Positions 37,854 to 47,460 of a stretch of 64,000 nt of DNA are shown here, in pieces. How positions within the stretch are numbered: position 1 is the stretch's first letter; the number at the start of each line of letters is the position of its first letter. The DNA comes from G963704535 sp963704535 (GTDB lineage Bacteria; Chloroflexota; Chloroflexia; Chloroflexales; Roseiflexaceae): positions 6,324,001 to 6,388,000 of the forward strand of contig OY969916.1 of NCBI GenBank assembly GCA_963704535.1, read 5' to 3'. The notes under the pieces are model-generated. The model saw nothing but the letters and a program-made list of their open reading frames with translations. It was not told the origin of the DNA and made no database searches. Position numbers and translations under genes: made by a program.

Positions 37854-39575
37854 ATGGCCGAGAACCAGACCCCATCGAACGAGCAGCGTGTCGCACCAGG
37901 TGATAAAAAGGCCGGGATCAAGCTGGTCGCGCCGGCGCGATCTGACGAGCGCACCGGAGAAATTCGTTTCGTCGAGATGCCGCGCGAGAAAAGCTCGCGC
38001 CTCGACGTGCTGGTGCTCAATCCTCCCTCACCGGATGGAGACCTCTTTCTCCGTGATATTGCTCGGGTTGGCCGGCGCACCCGTGACGGTATCATCTGGC
38101 CGCAGACCGCGCTTGCCCAAATCGGCGCGGTGATGCAGGAGGCCGGCTATACGGTTGATGTGATTGACGCTATCGGCTTGGGGATGACTTGGGAAGAGTT
38201 CGAGCGGTACATGTGGAAGAACAAACCGCGCTATATGATCATCCACGCCACGGCGCCGACGCTTACTAATGATATGCGCACCACCTTTATCGGCAAGGCC
38301 GTCGGCACGCTCAGTATGGCGATCGGCACCCACGTCACGCCGATGAGCCGGGAAACCCTGGAGAGCTATCCCACGCTCGATCTCGTCATCCGCGGCGAGC
38401 CGGAGATGACCATCCTCGATGTCGTGCGAACTATCGATCGCAAAGTCGATGAGGAGAAAGCGACCGATACCGTCCTGGTCGGCAACCCCGACCTGGTCGC
38501 TCCCTGGCGCAAGCTTCCCTTCCCGGATGCCTCATATCTGACTACCCACGGTCGATTCCTGGGGATCAATCCGGCATTGGTCTCGACGGCGTTACGTGAG
38601 GTCAAAGGCGTTGGCTTCCGCGATACCAATATGCAGGTTCAGATCAACCCGGATCGACCGTTCATCGAGAATCTCGACAGCCTGCCCATTCCACTCCACG
38701 ATAAACTGCCCTGGCGCAAGTATAAGGTGCCGATCGTCGGTGGGCCATACACGTTCGTGCTCACCAGTCGCGGGTGCCCGGCCGGCTGCCGTTACTGCAT
38801 CAAGCACGTCACTTACCAGGCGAGTGTCCGCCATCGCAGCCCCGATCATGTCCTCAAAGAACTCTACATGCTCAAAGAGATGGGGATGCATCACATTCAC
38901 TTTGAGGCCGACCTGTTTACGGTCAAAAAAGAGTTTGTCTACGACCTGTGCAATGCAATTATCAAGGACGGCATCAAGATCCGCTGGTCGTGCAATAGCC
39001 GGGTGGATTTCGTAGACGCGGAGGAGCTAGCTTTGATGAAGCAGGCCGGCTGCTTCATGATCGCCTGGGGGCTGGAAAGCGGAAGCGAAGCAGTGCTCAA
39101 ACGGGCGCGAAAAGGGACGACCGTCACACGTATTCAAGAAACCATCGCGGCCAGCAACAAAGTTGGTATTAAAAATTGGGGTTACTTCATCATTGGCCTC
39201 CCTGGCGAGACTGTCGAGACGATCCAGGAGACGATCGCATTAAGCAAGCGCATTCCGGTCGACATCGGGCTATTCCACATCGCTACGCCCTACCCCGGCA
39301 CGCCGTTCTACTACGAAGCGGTACAGAACGGCTGGATTCAGATGGACCGCTGGGAGGACTACGATATGTATTCCCACACGGTGCTGAATTACCCGCACTT
39401 GAGCTCGAAGGATCTGGAGTACTGGGCCAGGCGCGCCGCACGCGAGTGGAGCCTGCGTCCCGGCCCGCTGATGACCTTTCTTAAAGGCGCAACCAACCTG
39501 GATACGCTGGGTCAGCTCTGGAAGATCGGCACCAATCACCTCAAGTGGATGGGCGGAAGCATCCTGAAAGCGTAG
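37854..39575 (+). CDS. Cobalamin-binding-domain radical SAM protein
   Basis: 573 residues; CAGGAG precedes the ATG. An N-terminal B12-type Rossmann domain covers about 50-215 (LDVLVLNPPSPDGDLFLRD, QIGAVMQEAGYTVDVIDA, LDLVIRGEPEMTILDV). It lacks a DxHxxG motif, as in many members of this class. The radical SAM domain (about 300-510) has the cluster motif RGCPAGCRYC (Cys308, 312, 315), FEADLFTVKKEF, WGLESGSEAVL and GYFIIGLPGET. A C-terminal extension of about 60 residues ends the protein. Such enzymes do methylations or other radical steps on unactivated carbon. Its place among glycosyltransferases suggests modification of a sugar or lipid carrier, which is an inference. Confidence 0.87.
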   Translation: MAENQTPSNEQRVAPGDKKAGIKLVAPARSDERTGEIRFVEMPREKSSRLDVLVLNPPSPDGDLFLRDIARVGRRTRDGIIWPQTALAQIGAVMQEAGYTVDVIDAIGLGMTWEEFERYMWKNKPRYMIIHATAPTLTNDMRTTFIGKAVGTLSMAIGTHVTPMSRETLESYPTLDLVIRGEPEMTILDVVRTIDRKVDEEKATDTVLVGNPDLVAPWRKLPFPDASYLTTHGRFLGINPALVSTALREVKGVGFRDTNMQVQINPDRPFIENLDSLPIPLHDKLPWRKYKVPIVGGPYTFVLTSRGCPAGCRYCIKHVTYQASVRHRSPDHVLKELYMLKEMGMHHIHFEADLFTVKKEFVYDLCNAIIKDGIKIRWSCNSRVDFVDAEELALMKQAGCFMIAWGLESGSEAVLKRARKGTTVTRIQETIAASNKVGIKNWGYFIIGLPGETVETIQETIALSKRIPVDIGLFHIATPYPGTPFYYEAVQNGWIQMDRWEDYDMYSHTVLNYPHLSSKDLEYWARRAAREWSLRPGPLMTFLKGATNLDTLGQLWKIGTNHLKWMGGSILKA

Positions 39576-39587
39576 TGAACCGCGAAT

Positions 39588-40718
39588 ATGCGCATTGGCA
39601 TCGATGTCCGCTACCTCTCACATGGTCTTATAGGCGGAGTCCACACCTACGTGGCTCACTTCGTTCCTGCGCTGATCGATTTAGCAGGCGATCATCAGAT
39701 TTTTCTCTACGCCGACACCAAGCGACCGCTCGAGCTTCAGTCGCTGCCACAGCATGTGACCGTGCGGACCCTGCCCTGGCGCAGCCCGCTGTCGAGTATC
39801 TATCACGATCACTTCATGCGCCGCACGATGGTTCGTGATCACCTCGACGTCGTACACTTCCCGGCCAACTACGGCTTCGGGCCTTCCGGCGCGCGCACGG
39901 TCATTACACTTCACGACGAGATCAACATTCTGCCGCTGCGCGAGATCATCCGCGGCCACACGAAGAACCCGCGCACGATGGCGATGATGACATATCTGCA
40001 CTTTTGCTCCAGCACTGCGCTGCGCCGTGCCGCTATGCTGCTGACCGTTTCAAACTATGCGGGTCATCAGATTGCCCGGCATAGTCACTTCGATCCTGGG
40101 AAAATCATCGCCGTGCCCCACGCGCCTACACCCGACCTGCGCCGGATCGTGGACCTGGATACCCTGGCAGAGGTGCGCCGGCGCCACAGCCTGCCACAGC
40201 ACTTCGTCTTAGCCGACGCGCTCAAAAATCCGGCAGTACTGGTACGGGCGTGGCAGCGGCTGCCGGAAGAACTGCGTGCGAAGCGGCAGATCGTCTTCTT
40301 CTCACGTCGACCTGACCCGCTACCGATCGTCCACGAGGCCGTGGCAGCCGGAAACGCCCGTCTCCTGGTGCGCCCGACACGCGCGGACCTGATTGCGCTC
40401 TACAGCATGGCCGAGGCATTCATCTTCCCATCGTGGATCGAAGGATTTGGCATCCCCGCGCTGGAAGCGATGACCTGCGGAGCGCCGCTGATCGCCTCCG
40501 ACCGCGGCGCGATCCCCGAAGTTGTGGGGGACGCCGCGCTCCTCGCCGGAGCCGAGGACGACGCCCTATTGGCGCGCCACCTCGCACTGGTGCTCGGCTC
40601 ACCGGACGAGGCCCATCGGCTACGTGAACGCGGTTTCGCGCGTGCCGCCCAGTTCTCGTGGCGAGCTACCGCACAACGAATCCTGGAGGGCTACGAACGC
40701 GCACTGCTTAAATCCTGA
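39588..40718 (+). CDS. GT4 glycosyltransferase
   Basis: 376 residues. GT-B fold: MRIGIDVRYLSHGLIGGVHTY at the N-terminus (glycine loop), HLDVVHFPANYG, VTVSNYAGHQIARHS near residue 155 and the donor-site motif FIFPSWIEGFGIPALEAMTCGAPLIAS near residues 282-305 with the paired glutamates of GT4 retaining enzymes. It starts 12 bases after the radical SAM gene and is clearly co-transcribed with it. Donor and acceptor cannot be read from the sequence. Confidence 0.9.
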   Translation: MRIGIDVRYLSHGLIGGVHTYVAHFVPALIDLAGDHQIFLYADTKRPLELQSLPQHVTVRTLPWRSPLSSIYHDHFMRRTMVRDHLDVVHFPANYGFGPSGARTVITLHDEINILPLREIIRGHTKNPRTMAMMTYLHFCSSTALRRAAMLLTVSNYAGHQIARHSHFDPGKIIAVPHAPTPDLRRIVDLDTLAEVRRRHSLPQHFVLADALKNPAVLVRAWQRLPEELRAKRQIVFFSRRPDPLPIVHEAVAAGNARLLVRPTRADLIALYSMAEAFIFPSWIEGFGIPALEAMTCGAPLIASDRGAIPEVVGDAALLAGAEDDALLARHLALVLGSPDEAHRLRERGFARAAQFSWRATAQRILEGYERALLKS

Positions 40719-40780
40719 CCGCTTCAGGCCCGCATCTCACACTGTTTGCATCGTACATCTTGTCGATAAAGGCCAACGAC

Positions 40781-42238
40781 ATGCGTCAATTCTCGCGCAC
40801 CGTCGTGCGCAACTCAGCCTTCGGAATGGCTGCCCAACTCGCGATTAAAATACTTTCTTTCGGGTTCTCCGTGCTGATCGTGCGCAACCTGGGAGCAGAG
40901 GATTATGGGCAGTACGCCGCAGTGTTGGCCTTTGGGGCAATGTTTGTCTTCCTGGCCGACCTTGGCCTCAGTCCGTACGCCGTGCGCGAAGTAGCTCGTC
41001 TGCGTGATCAACCAGATGGGCGAGAGCGTGCAGAAGCACTCTACGCCACCATGCTACCCTTGCGCCTGCTGCTCTCGCTGCTTGCGGCCGCCCTATTGAT
41101 TACAACCGCCTGGCTTACAGGTCGACCCTTAGTCATGGTGGGCGCGATCGCGCTAGGAACTCTTGGGCTGATCATGTACAGCGTGCAGGGCACCTGTGAC
41201 TCGCTGCTGGCGGGCTTCGAGCGGCTGGACCTATCGGCGGGCGCCAAGGTGAGCTACCAGCTTGTCTTCGTGGTAATCGGCACCATTGCGCTCCTGCTAG
41301 GCATCGGCTACTACGGCCTGATCATCGCCAACCTCCTTGGTATCGCGCTCATGACCTTCATCTGTTGGCAGGGCGTGCGAAAGCTTGGTATAAAAACAGG
41401 TCGGATGGTCACACAGAACTGGCCAGCCTTGCTACGCACCAGCTTGCCGTTCGGCATCATCGGCTTTACACTCGGTCTCTCCTACAAGTTCGACAGTGTG
41501 CTATTGAACATCTTCCGCGGCGATGTTGAGACCGGCTACTATAATGCTGCCTACAACCTGGTTTTCTCGGCGGCAATGCTCTCCAATGTCATGAATACCG
41601 CGCTCTACCCATCTCTGACACGCCAGGCCGCCAGTTCACCCCAGTCGCTGCCGGATATCTATGCCAGAGCGCTACGCTATCTACTCATTCTCGCGCTACC
41701 GATCGCGATGGGTGCGTGTGCGCTGGCCGATCAGATCGTGCCCTTTCTGTTCACATCTACGTATCTGCCTGCTGTACCTGCGTTACGAATCGTGATCTGG
41801 GTCGTTCCGCTTATGTTCATCTCCGAATTCCTCGGTTACGTGGTACTCATCGCCGGAGCCGAGCGGCGCGTGGCAAAGGCCGTGATGTTGAGCACCGGAT
41901 TGAATGTTGGTCTGAATCTGCTTCTGGTGCCACGTTTCGGCTTCCTCGGCGCCGCAGTGATGACCGTCGTCACCGAGTTGATCTTGGTGGGCCAATATCT
42001 CTGGATCTTGCGCGCACAGATGCGCTTGTTGAACTGGGGTACCATCCTGATCCGGCCACTACTTGCCACATTCATGATGGGCGGGGTCGTGCTCGCACTG
42101 CACAGCCTGCCTTTACTGATCAATGTCGCGGTGGGCGCGCTCAGTTATGGCGGGCTCCTCTTGCTGCTTGGAGTGCTTGGGAGAGATGAGCTTCGCTTCG
42201 TGCGCAGTTTGCGTCGTCGTAGTGAGGTGATGCCTTGA
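40781..42238 (+). CDS. Polysaccharide flippase (Wzx, MOP superfamily)
   Basis: 485 residues from ATG 40781 (MRQFSRTVVRNSAFGMAAQL). An in-frame TTG at 40760 is an alternative. About 12-14 membrane segments fill the chain, starting with FGMAAQLAIKILSFGFSVLIVRNLG and including LLISLLAAALLITTAWL-type helices; the YNAAYNLVFSAAMLSNVMNTALYPSLTRQ stretch is typical of the polysaccharide biosynthesis protein family. It moves the lipid-linked repeat unit across the membrane, matching the Wzy-like polymerase further down. Confidence 0.9.
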   Translation: MRQFSRTVVRNSAFGMAAQLAIKILSFGFSVLIVRNLGAEDYGQYAAVLAFGAMFVFLADLGLSPYAVREVARLRDQPDGRERAEALYATMLPLRLLLSLLAAALLITTAWLTGRPLVMVGAIALGTLGLIMYSVQGTCDSLLAGFERLDLSAGAKVSYQLVFVVIGTIALLLGIGYYGLIIANLLGIALMTFICWQGVRKLGIKTGRMVTQNWPALLRTSLPFGIIGFTLGLSYKFDSVLLNIFRGDVETGYYNAAYNLVFSAAMLSNVMNTALYPSLTRQAASSPQSLPDIYARALRYLLILALPIAMGACALADQIVPFLFTSTYLPAVPALRIVIWVVPLMFISEFLGYVVLIAGAERRVAKAVMLSTGLNVGLNLLLVPRFGFLGAAVMTVVTELILVGQYLWILRAQMRLLNWGTILIRPLLATFMMGGVVLALHSLPLLINVAVGALSYGGLLLLLGVLGRDELRFVRSLRRRSEVMP

Positions 42239-42251
42239 GAGGAGCGGCACA

Positions 42252-43589
42252 GTGAAAATCATTTTGCCGGTGCATCATTTCCCGCCTCGTTACAGCGCAG
42301 GCGCTGAGCTCTATACGTTCCGCCTGGCACGCTGGCTTCAGGCGCACGGCCACAATGTCGAGGTCGTGTGCATCGAGGCGATCGACCAGGGCGGAGCAGG
42401 CGAGTTGCGTGCCGAAGCAGACCGCTATGAGGGTGTGAATGTATGGCGATTGAGCTATAACATGCACGAGGCCGCCGATCGGCAGGTTTGGAGTTATGAC
42501 AACCCGCTGCTCGGCGCATGGTTCGCAACCTACCTCCAGCAGACGCAGCCGGACATTATTCATTTTCAGGCCGGTTACCTGATCGGCAGCGCACCCTTGG
42601 AAGCGGCCCGCATTGCGGGCATCCCCACCGCCTTAACGCTCCACGATTACTGGTTTCTTTGCCCGCGCATCACCCTCCAGCGCGGCGATGGCTCGCTGTG
42701 TGAGGCGATCCCGGAGGACCCGGCCGGCTGCGCCTGGTGTATGCGTCTAGATAGTCGCCGGTATCGCCTGCCCGATCAACTCACCGGCGGTGTCTTCGGG
42801 AAGACGGCTATTCGACTGGCGCTCACCCAGGAAAAAGAGCATATCGCCGACCGTCGGGCGCGTCTGCTCCCACTCTTGGCACACCCTGGGGCCGTGATCG
42901 CACCTTCACGCTTCCTGGCTAGCCGTTTTGCGCCGTTCGTTCCCCCCAGTCGCCTCCATGTCTCGCGCTACGGCCTCGACCTGGAGCCATTTCCGTTCAA
43001 CCATCAACATTCATCCGATGACGTGTTGCGAATCGGGTTTACCGGGCAGATAGCTCCTCACAAAGGCGTTCACACCCTAATCGAAGCATTTCGTCAGCTC
43101 CAGGCAAATGACCGCTCGATCGAGCTCCACCTGTATGGCGACCTGGCGGCACGTCCAGACTACGTTCGGCGACTACGACGAAGCGCCGGTGGGGACCCAC
43201 GTATCCTCTTTCATGGGCGCTTCGAGAACAAACGCGTGGCCGAAATCTTGTCGCGGATCGACGTAGCGGTCGTGCCCTCGGTCTGGTATGAGAATAGCCC
43301 GCTGGCAATCATGGAGGCGCATGCAGCTGGCACACCAGTGATCACCGCTGCGCTGGGCGGCATGGCCGAACTGGTTCAGGATGGTATCGACGGCCTCCAC
43401 TTCCAGCCGGCCAATTCCACCGACCTGGCGAGCCAGCTCCAGCGCCTGCTCAACGACCCTGCACTGCTGCCCCAACTGCGCGCTCGTATCACACGACCAC
43501 GCGGCATCGATGATGAGATGGAACAGGTCATGAATATTTACCGCAGCCTCGTTCCACAATCAAGCTTGACTCTTCAGGAGATGATCTGA
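42252..43589 (+). CDS. GT4 glycosyltransferase
   Basis: 445 residues from GTG 42252, GAGGAG upstream. The N-terminal PVHHFPPRYSAGAELYTFRLARWL gives the GT4 acceptor-domain opening. HDYWFLCPRITLQRGDGS with further cysteines (CEAIPEDPAGCAWC) is a Cys-rich insert common in a subset of GT4 enzymes. The donor domain has RIGFTGQIAPHKGVHTLIEAF and VVPSVWYENSPLAIMEAHAAGTPVI. One base separates its stop from the next gene. Specificity unknown. Confidence 0.88.
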   Translation: MKIILPVHHFPPRYSAGAELYTFRLARWLQAHGHNVEVVCIEAIDQGGAGELRAEADRYEGVNVWRLSYNMHEAADRQVWSYDNPLLGAWFATYLQQTQPDIIHFQAGYLIGSAPLEAARIAGIPTALTLHDYWFLCPRITLQRGDGSLCEAIPEDPAGCAWCMRLDSRRYRLPDQLTGGVFGKTAIRLALTQEKEHIADRRARLLPLLAHPGAVIAPSRFLASRFAPFVPPSRLHVSRYGLDLEPFPFNHQHSSDDVLRIGFTGQIAPHKGVHTLIEAFRQLQANDRSIELHLYGDLAARPDYVRRLRRSAGGDPRILFHGRFENKRVAEILSRIDVAVVPSVWYENSPLAIMEAHAAGTPVITAALGGMAELVQDGIDGLHFQPANSTDLASQLQRLLNDPALLPQLRARITRPRGIDDEMEQVMNIYRSLVPQSSLTLQEMI

Positions 43590-43590
43590 G

Positions 43591-44508
43591 ATGACACCTC
43601 GCGTGTTGATTATCATCCTGTGCTACAACGGCGTCGAGCTAACACTATCCTGCCTGGCGTCGCTGCGTAATCTGGAGTACACACACGCCGACATTCTTAT
43701 TGTCGACAATGCCTCACGCGATAGCACGCCAGCGATCGTGCGCGCGCGCTTTCCTGACGTCGCCGTGATCGAGACTGGTGCCAACCTGGGCTTTGCCGCG
43801 GGCAACAATGTTGGCTTACGCTACGCGTTAGATCAGGGTTACGACTATGCACTGCTGCTAAATAACGATACCGAGGTTGCGCCTGATTTCCTAAGCTTCC
43901 TGGTGGCGGCAGCCGAGGCCGATCCCACAATCGGGGTAGCCGGACCAACAATCACCTACTATGATCAACCGGACACGATCTGGTCAGCCGGAGGCATGAT
44001 CGATTGGCGGCGCGGCATAAGCTCAATGCGTGGTATTGGCGAAGCTGTTCATCGTCATCCAGATAGGGCCAGTGATGTCGATTTTGTCACTGGCTGTGTA
44101 CTATTATGTAAATGCAAGGTGCTGAAACGGGCAGGACTCCTGGACGAGCGCTTCTTTATGTATTATGAAGAGACCGAGTGGTGTGTACGTATTGCTCGTG
44201 CTGGGTTTCGCATTGTTCATGTGCCACAAGCGCGCGTACTGCACAAAATCCCACTCAACGCCCGCAATGATCAGCCATATGTAGCCTACTATATGACTCG
44301 CAACCGGCTGCTGTTCTTGCGCGCGACCAAAGCTTCATCAGCAGCGTGGCTCCACGCAGTATTGCTTCAAGATCTCCGTACGTATCTCAGCCTCAGCTTA
44401 CGACCCAAGTGGCGTGGCATGCGTTCTCAGCGTGACGCGATGCTCCATGGTTGGGGCGATTTCTTACATCAACGGTTTGGGCAGTATCAGCAACCTGAAG
44501 CATCGTAA
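43591..44508 (+). CDS. GT2 glycosyltransferase, rhamnosyltransferase-like
   Basis: 305 residues. GT-A fold with VLIIILCYNGVELTLSCLASL, ILIVDNASRDSTPAIV, NLGFAAGNNVGLRYAL and LLLNNDTEVAPDFL (metal site Asn-Asp-Asp-type), then FVTGCVLLCKCKVLKRAG and FFMYYEETEWCVRIARAGF. These are the usual motifs of WbbL/rhamnosyltransferase-like GT2 enzymes. The donor sugar is not proven. It is coupled tightly to the upstream gene (1 base) and is 10 bases ahead of the next. Confidence 0.9.
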   Translation: MTPRVLIIILCYNGVELTLSCLASLRNLEYTHADILIVDNASRDSTPAIVRARFPDVAVIETGANLGFAAGNNVGLRYALDQGYDYALLLNNDTEVAPDFLSFLVAAAEADPTIGVAGPTITYYDQPDTIWSAGGMIDWRRGISSMRGIGEAVHRHPDRASDVDFVTGCVLLCKCKVLKRAGLLDERFFMYYEETEWCVRIARAGFRIVHVPQARVLHKIPLNARNDQPYVAYYMTRNRLLFLRATKASSAAWLHAVLLQDLRTYLSLSLRPKWRGMRSQRDAMLHGWGDFLHQRFGQYQQPEAS

Positions 44509-44518
44509 AGAGGGTATC

Positions 44519-45739
44519 ATGCGTATCCTTTTTCTGTCCGCCTGGTGTCCTCTTCCCGCTGATAATGGGTCGAAACTGCGTATCTCACATCTGTTGCGCG
44601 GGCTTGGACACAAATACACGATTGATTTGCTCACCTTCGCACCAGAAGAGCCCGATATAGATGCTGTTCGTGAAATGCAGGCTGTTTGCGATAGCATTGA
44701 ACTATTGCCAGAAACACCTTTTGCCGGGCGGATGGGCGATGGGCTGCGCGGACTATTTTCAAAGCGCCCTCGCTCCGTGCTCGCAAATTACAGCCCTGCG
44801 ATGGCTGCGGCAGTTCGAGAATGTTCTAAGCGCCATTACGATCTAGTGATCGCATCACAGATTCATATGGCTCCTTATGCGCTGCTTATGCCAGACATCC
44901 CACGCCTTCTTGAAGAGATCGAGTTGACCCTCTTGCATGACCAATTTACAGGTCAAAAGCAAATATCGTCACGTCTGCGCTACGGTCTGACATGGTGGAA
45001 AACTAGACACTACATTGCGGATCTACTGCAACACTTTGCCGGCGTAACCGTCGCCTCCGAGTGCGAACGGCATTTATTGCAAACGTTGGCACCGCGAGAC
45101 ATCCATATCGCGCTAGTACCCAACGGTGTCGATACGGCTGGCTGCGCCGGCGACTTTGGCCCTCCCGAACCAGACACGTTGATCTATCCTGGTGCTCTTT
45201 CCTATGATGCCAACCTTGATGCAGTGGCCTATTTTGCCGGCAGTGTCCTCCCACTCATACGTACCCACCGGCCCGAGGTCAAGTTGCGGGTGACTGGTCG
45301 TGTCACACCTTCCCAAGTCGAGGCATTCTCATCTACCGAAGGAATCGAGTTTACGGGCTATTTGTCTGATGTACGCCCTGCGATTGCCCGCTCATGGGCG
45401 GAGGTTGTACCCTTACGCAAGGGCGGGGGAACACGACTGAAAGTGCTAGAGGCCCTGGCTCTCGGCACACCTGTTATTTCCACAAGTAAAGGTGTTGAAG
45501 GTCTGGAGCTGTTGCCCGAACAAGACGTGCTCGTGGCAGATACCGTCGAGAGTTTGGCGGCACAAACATTACGTCTACTTGAGTCCCCGACACTACGGCA
45601 GCAACTGGCCGCTAATGGACGGCTCGCCGCAGCGCGCTACGATTGGAGCATCGGCATACGGCAGCTGGATCAAGCGATCGAAACTATCACTCAGGCCCCA
45701 CAATCCGCCCTTCATATGCGTGCTACACCTAACCCTTAA
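44519..45739 (+). CDS. GT4 glycosyltransferase
   Basis: 406 residues from ATG 44519 with AGAGG six bases upstream, giving the natural start MRILFLSAWCPLPADNGSKLR. GT-B motifs include VASECERHLL near residue 180, LVPNGVDTAG near 200, LIYPGALSYDANLDAVAYF, and VVPLRKGGGTRLKVLEALALGTPVISTSKGVEG near 300-328. It belongs to the TuaH/YvfF-like GT4 branch often seen in exopolysaccharide clusters. It ends a run of five genes in close coupling. Confidence 0.88.
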   Translation: MRILFLSAWCPLPADNGSKLRISHLLRGLGHKYTIDLLTFAPEEPDIDAVREMQAVCDSIELLPETPFAGRMGDGLRGLFSKRPRSVLANYSPAMAAAVRECSKRHYDLVIASQIHMAPYALLMPDIPRLLEEIELTLLHDQFTGQKQISSRLRYGLTWWKTRHYIADLLQHFAGVTVASECERHLLQTLAPRDIHIALVPNGVDTAGCAGDFGPPEPDTLIYPGALSYDANLDAVAYFAGSVLPLIRTHRPEVKLRVTGRVTPSQVEAFSSTEGIEFTGYLSDVRPAIARSWAEVVPLRKGGGTRLKVLEALALGTPVISTSKGVEGLELLPEQDVLVADTVESLAAQTLRLLESPTLRQQLAANGRLAAARYDWSIGIRQLDQAIETITQAPQSALHMRATPNP

Positions 45740-45804
45740 CCACTCGCGTTGATAAAACGCAATGTTGAGCATAACAAGCTGCTTATCTGACTATGACGAA
45801 GCTG

Positions 45805-45835
45805 TTAACTCGCATTCATCGCCTGCTGTTATAGT
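45805..45835 (+). promoter_or_regulatory. Possible promoter of the second half of the polysaccharide locus
   Basis: TTAACT at 45805-45810 and TATAGT at 45830-45835, 19 bases apart, 42 bases before the next start codon. The 138-base gap here is long for this locus, which makes an internal promoter likely, but the hexamers are weak. Confidence 0.3.
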
Positions 45836-45877
45836 ACAACGGTCCTCAAGATATACAAGAACGAGAGCGCTATCATC

Positions 45878-47458
45878 ATGATCATCCACCAGGACCGCGA
45901 AACAATCGTCAGATCTTCCGTAGTGACACCTGGTATTTTGGAGCGGGCGTGGCTGGTCATGCTGATCGTTGTCACGTTGCTTCTGGCATTCATAAATCTC
46001 CCTTATTCACCGCGCACCTGGTTCGACGAAGGGTCACATCTACACGTTCCCAAGACCCTAGTTCAGCATGGTGTTTATGCCGACATCAGCAGTGAAGGCT
46101 ACCGCTACTATGGGCCAACGGTGGGTGTTGGCCCGACAGTGATGCTACCAATTGCGTTTGCGTTCAACCTCTTCGGAATTGGGCTCCTCCAGGCGCGTCT
46201 AGTGATTGTCCTCTTCCTTGGTAGCTCACTGATAGCCTTTTATACCATCGGTCGGCGGCTATATGGAACGTTTGTCGCATTACTCGCCCTCACACTGCTC
46301 CTCGCGTCTCGTACGATCACATACCCCGGCATCATCGAGTATGGCCGTCAAGTCTTGGGTGAAGTGCCTGGTTTCGCCTTTCTATCGCTTGGCACGCTGG
46401 CCTGGTTGATCACACTACGCCGTGGATACCAACAACGACTCAATCAGCGTCAGGGGTGGAGATCAGCAATCGCTTCCAGATGGTTATTCAGCGGCCTCGC
46501 TGGTTTAGGCTTTGGATTAGCCCTGATTACGAAAAATCAGTTTGTGCTGATCATCCCTCCTACGTTGTTGCTCATCGGCCTACTCGATTGGCGTTACTAC
46601 CGGGTCGCCACGTGGTCATTCCAACTCGTTCCGCTGATAATCGCCTGTACCTGTTTTGCAGTATGGACGCTGGTACAATTTCAATTTCTGGGGCCAGGCA
46701 GCTTCGTTGAGAATATGCAACAGACACGCCAGGCAGCCAGTGGTGCAATCTTTGTTTTCGATCTGCGAGCGACCTTACGTGCCGGCTACTACTTGTTGCG
46801 CCCTGATCTCTATGGTGGGTTGCTTGTACCAGCGCTATGCTATGCGTTGTGGAGAGCACGGCGCCGTGACATTCAAGGGCTATCCGAAGCGCTCCTGGTA
46901 CTCTTATGCGGTCTCTGGCTTGTCTGGTATGTCGGTGCTTCACTGGGTTGGCCTCGCTATGCTTTTCCAGCCGTTGCCCTTAGTGCTTTGTTCATCGCAC
47001 GTATGTTGGTCGATCTGATTAGCTGGTTATGGAGAGGCTCAAAAATTCAGCATTGGCTCGCCATTCTCGTGACTATCTATGTAACAGCAGCGATTGTTGG
47101 TTCTTTGGCTCTTTCCACGCAAGACATTTTACGTCCTGATGACAGCCCCCAACGTTTCGCGGCATATCTGGACGCGCTGGTGCCTCACGATAGTATCATT
47201 GAAACATGGGAGCCGGAACTAGGGCTATTAACCGATCATAGGTATCACTACCCACCAATCGCGCTTCTTGATACCGCCGTTCGACGACAATGGCTTGGTG
47301 GATCCGCGCCATTCTACAATGGCCTACAGGATGCACCACCTTATGTTGTGGTCGGACCATTCGGCGATTATACTCAGATTTACTCTTCTAGTACACTGAC
47401 TCGTGACTATGTTGAACAGCAACGAATCGGTGACTATATCTTGTTCCGACGCAAATAG
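45878..47458 (+). CDS. GT39-like (ArnT-type) multi-pass membrane glycosyltransferase
   Basis: 526 residues with about ten membrane segments, beginning WLVMLIVVTLLLAFINL at about 25-41. The first outer loop has RTWFDEGSHLHVPKTL with Asp50-Glu51 at the catalytic position of GT-C enzymes. A short soluble C-terminal part (about 430-526) holds DSIIETWEPELGLLTDHRYHYPP. It should use a polyprenyl-phosphate sugar on the outer face of the membrane. Two bases separate it from the polymerase gene. From here on the DNA is visibly richer in A+T. Confidence 0.82.
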   Translation: MIIHQDRETIVRSSVVTPGILERAWLVMLIVVTLLLAFINLPYSPRTWFDEGSHLHVPKTLVQHGVYADISSEGYRYYGPTVGVGPTVMLPIAFAFNLFGIGLLQARLVIVLFLGSSLIAFYTIGRRLYGTFVALLALTLLLASRTITYPGIIEYGRQVLGEVPGFAFLSLGTLAWLITLRRGYQQRLNQRQGWRSAIASRWLFSGLAGLGFGLALITKNQFVLIIPPTLLLIGLLDWRYYRVATWSFQLVPLIIACTCFAVWTLVQFQFLGPGSFVENMQQTRQAASGAIFVFDLRATLRAGYYLLRPDLYGGLLVPALCYALWRARRRDIQGLSEALLVLLCGLWLVWYVGASLGWPRYAFPAVALSALFIARMLVDLISWLWRGSKIQHWLAILVTIYVTAAIVGSLALSTQDILRPDDSPQRFAAYLDALVPHDSIIETWEPELGLLTDHRYHYPPIALLDTAVRRQWLGGSAPFYNGLQDAPPYVVVGPFGDYTQIYSSSTLTRDYVEQQRIGDYILFRRK

Positions 47459-47460
47459 CT

